Shown piece by piece: positions 5,494 to 6,670 of a stretch of DNA of 6,670 nt (its first letter is position 1; the number at the start of each line of letters is the position of its first letter). Source of the DNA: Ignavibacteriales bacterium CG12_big_fil_rev_8_21_14_0_65_30_8 (GTDB lineage: Bacteria > Bacteroidota > Ignavibacteria > Ignavibacteriales > Ignavibacteriaceae); the NCBI GenBank assembly GCA_002783525.1, contig PFGS01000100.1, forward strand, positions 1-6,670. Direction: 5' to 3'. The notes beneath the pieces were generated by a model. It was not told the DNA's origin and ran no database searches. It was given only the letters and a program-made list of their open reading frames with translations. Both the position numbers and the translations under genes were made by a program.

Positions 5494-6231
5494 TTAATTT
5501 ATTACAAAAGCTCCGGTAACTACAGCTGTTATTTTTTTCTCAATTGTACTTAAATCATTAATACCATAATCAGAAACTTCGGTTGACAGTAATGGGGTTA
5601 TTTGTAAAACACCCATTCTTGCATCTCTCATCGGACCTAATTCTCTGTCAGTTGCATCAGCAATTTTTTGTGCTCTTACCATTGCATTTCTTGCTGCCAA
5701 GGCTTGAACTTCAACTTTTAGCTCATCCAATTTTGTATAATAATATTGAGGTCTATCAATTTGAAAATTAACTCCTTTATTAATAAGCGAAGAAATATCA
5801 AGTGATATCTCGTGAATTTTATTTACATCACTGGTTGATATTTCAATTCTTTGGCTGTAATTGTAGTTTGATATTTCCCCGGTTGAATATCCATTAGAAT
5901 TAAGTTTATATTGTGGATAACTGTTTATTGGAGAAAAAGCAATTTTGTCTTCTGGAAATCCTTTCGAATTTAAATACTTTAATAATATTGGCATTTCTTC
6001 TTTTAATTTTTGATACGCCTTCATAGCTGTACTTGCTTTAGTTGATAATGTCCCGCGTAATATTCCTAAATCAGAAGTTATGTTTAGATTAGCAGAACCG
6101 GTAACAGTAATTACCTGATTAGTATTGTAATTAGACCTCCAGGCACTAACAAAAAGTACTACCGATATTATTAAACTAATTCCAATTATTGACGCAGATA
6201 AAATAGATTGATTTTTTACTTCCAAATTCAT
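5494..6231 (-). CDS. SIMPL-domain (DUF541, YggE-like) membrane-anchored protein
   Basis: A 245-residue protein with one N-terminal membrane segment (about residues 11-31, ILSASIIGISLIISVVLFVS) followed by an exported SIMPL domain (about 40-243). Family features visible are the opening VITVTGSANLNITSDLGIL strand, the mid-domain YNYSQRIEIST strand, the helix ARNAMVRAQKIADA and the closing KKITAVVTGAFVI. The family includes E. coli YggE and Brucella BP26; a biochemical activity is not established, although YggE has been linked to oxidative stress. The ATG is preceded by GAGG (6240-6237) with a 5-base spacer, a good Shine-Dalgarno. It lies 26 bases after the MscS-like gene and 21 before the TPR lipoprotein gene, so the three probably form an envelope operon. 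Confidence 0.9.
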   Translation of the reverse strand: MNLEVKNQSILSASIIGISLIISVVLFVSAWRSNYNTNQVITVTGSANLNITSDLGILRGTLSTKASTAMKAYQKLKEEMPILLKYLNSKGFPEDKIAFSPINSYPQYKLNSNGYSTGEISNYNYSQRIEISTSDVNKIHEISLDISSLINKGVNFQIDRPQYYYTKLDELKVEVQALAARNAMVRAQKIADATDRELGPMRDARMGVLQITPLLSTEVSDYGINDLSTIEKKITAVVTGAFVIN

Positions 6232-6257
6232 TTCAACCTCATTGTTTTTTAAAAAAA

Positions 6258-6670
6258 TTATTCATGTTTAATACTTTGCTTCCCTTCATTTAAATTATTA
6301 TAAAATCTCTGTGTTGGATAAGCAAAATCAATATTATCGTGCTTAGAAAATTCAGTTAAGATATGTTCCATTATTGCCTGTTCGCTTCCTCTTCTTTTCT
6401 TCGGATCAATTAAATATCTAATTGTCAGCATTACCCCACTGTCTTTAATACTGGTATAAACAATTGGTTTATAATTTTTGTAAGAGATAAGAAATTTTTT
6501 ATTAGCACTCTTTATCTTTTCTTCAGCTGATTTGCTTAAATGTTCAACATTATGATTTGCAATTTCACTCAAAATTGATTTTGCTTTTTTCCAATCACTT
6601 TCAAATGTAACAAGTATTGGAATTTCATTCCAGATAAATTCAAACCCTTTGCTGTAATTAGCCAGCACGT
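6258..6670 (-). CDS. MscS-family mechanosensitive ion channel, C-terminal part
   Basis: Only the last 136-137 codons are inside the window; the gene continues beyond the right edge, so the GTG at 6668 is not a start. The visible part is the cytoplasmic C-terminal region of MscS-type channels. It shows NYSKGFEFIWNEIPILVTFE, the SDWKKAKSIL helix, the IRYLIDPKKRRGSEQAI strand-helix unit and the end motif NIDFAYPTQRFY. The pore-lining helix and membrane domain are outside the window. These channels open on membrane tension and release solutes during osmotic down-shock. The TAA stop is followed 26 bases later by the SIMPL gene. The family call is confident from the C-terminal motifs; the subfamily is not determinable here. 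Confidence 0.88.
   Translation of the reverse strand, partial: VLANYSKGFEFIWNEIPILVTFESDWKKAKSILSEIANHNVEHLSKSAEEKIKSANKKFLISYKNYKPIVYTSIKDSGVMLTIRYLIDPKKRRGSEQAIMEHILTEFSKHDNIDFAYPTQRFYNNLNEGKQSIKHE

Noticed and set aside
5583..5771. Plus-strand open frame inside the SIMPL gene
   Set aside because: Antisense shadow of a conserved domain.

Overview
The window is a very AT-rich stretch of bacterial chromosome. Its core is the conserved translation cluster thrS-infC-rpmI-rplT-pheS, read on the minus strand and preceded by two tRNA genes. The tRNAs carry no encoded CCA. Shine-Dalgarno sequences are present at some genes and absent at others. A TTTG-N20-TATATTTA promoter-like element and a TPR lipoprotein ending in a C..L..A..LG / YC tail both resemble the Bacteroidota/Ignavibacteriota/Chlorobiota group. 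That placement is an inference from style, not a proven assignment.

Layout. Reading along the minus strand from the right, positions 6670 to 4519 hold a likely operon of envelope proteins: the C-terminus of an MscS-family mechanosensitive channel, a membrane-anchored SIMPL-domain protein and an eight-repeat TPR lipoprotein. The spacings are 26 and 21 bases. The only plus-strand gene (3811-4515) is an acidic, helical protein I do not recognise. It converges on the TPR gene with 3 bases between the stop codons. Positions 3519-3810 are non-coding, with a candidate minus-strand promoter and short inverted repeats.

Next come tRNA-Leu(UAA) and tRNA-Val(GAC), each followed by a terminator-like hairpin. 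They are followed by thrS (threonyl-tRNA synthetase), infC (IF3), rpmI (L35), rplT (L20) and the first 27 codons of pheS (phenylalanyl-tRNA synthetase alpha). Genes from thrS to rplT are 9 to 17 bases apart and are almost certainly co-transcribed.

The translation cluster is ordinary in content but carries several possible control points. IF3 starts at an AUC codon behind a good Shine-Dalgarno, the classic set-up for IF3 autoregulation. A terminator hairpin lies 17 bases before the thrS start, with no room for a promoter after it, and its loop contains the Thr anticodon UGU. A G:C-rich hairpin between rplT and pheS lies inside a possible 19-codon leader ORF that has Phe codons in the loop and stops at the pheS ribosome-binding site. 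I see no CRISPR array, insertion sequence, phage gene or defence module. The regulatory details around thrS and pheS and the unknown plus-strand gene are the parts most worth checking.
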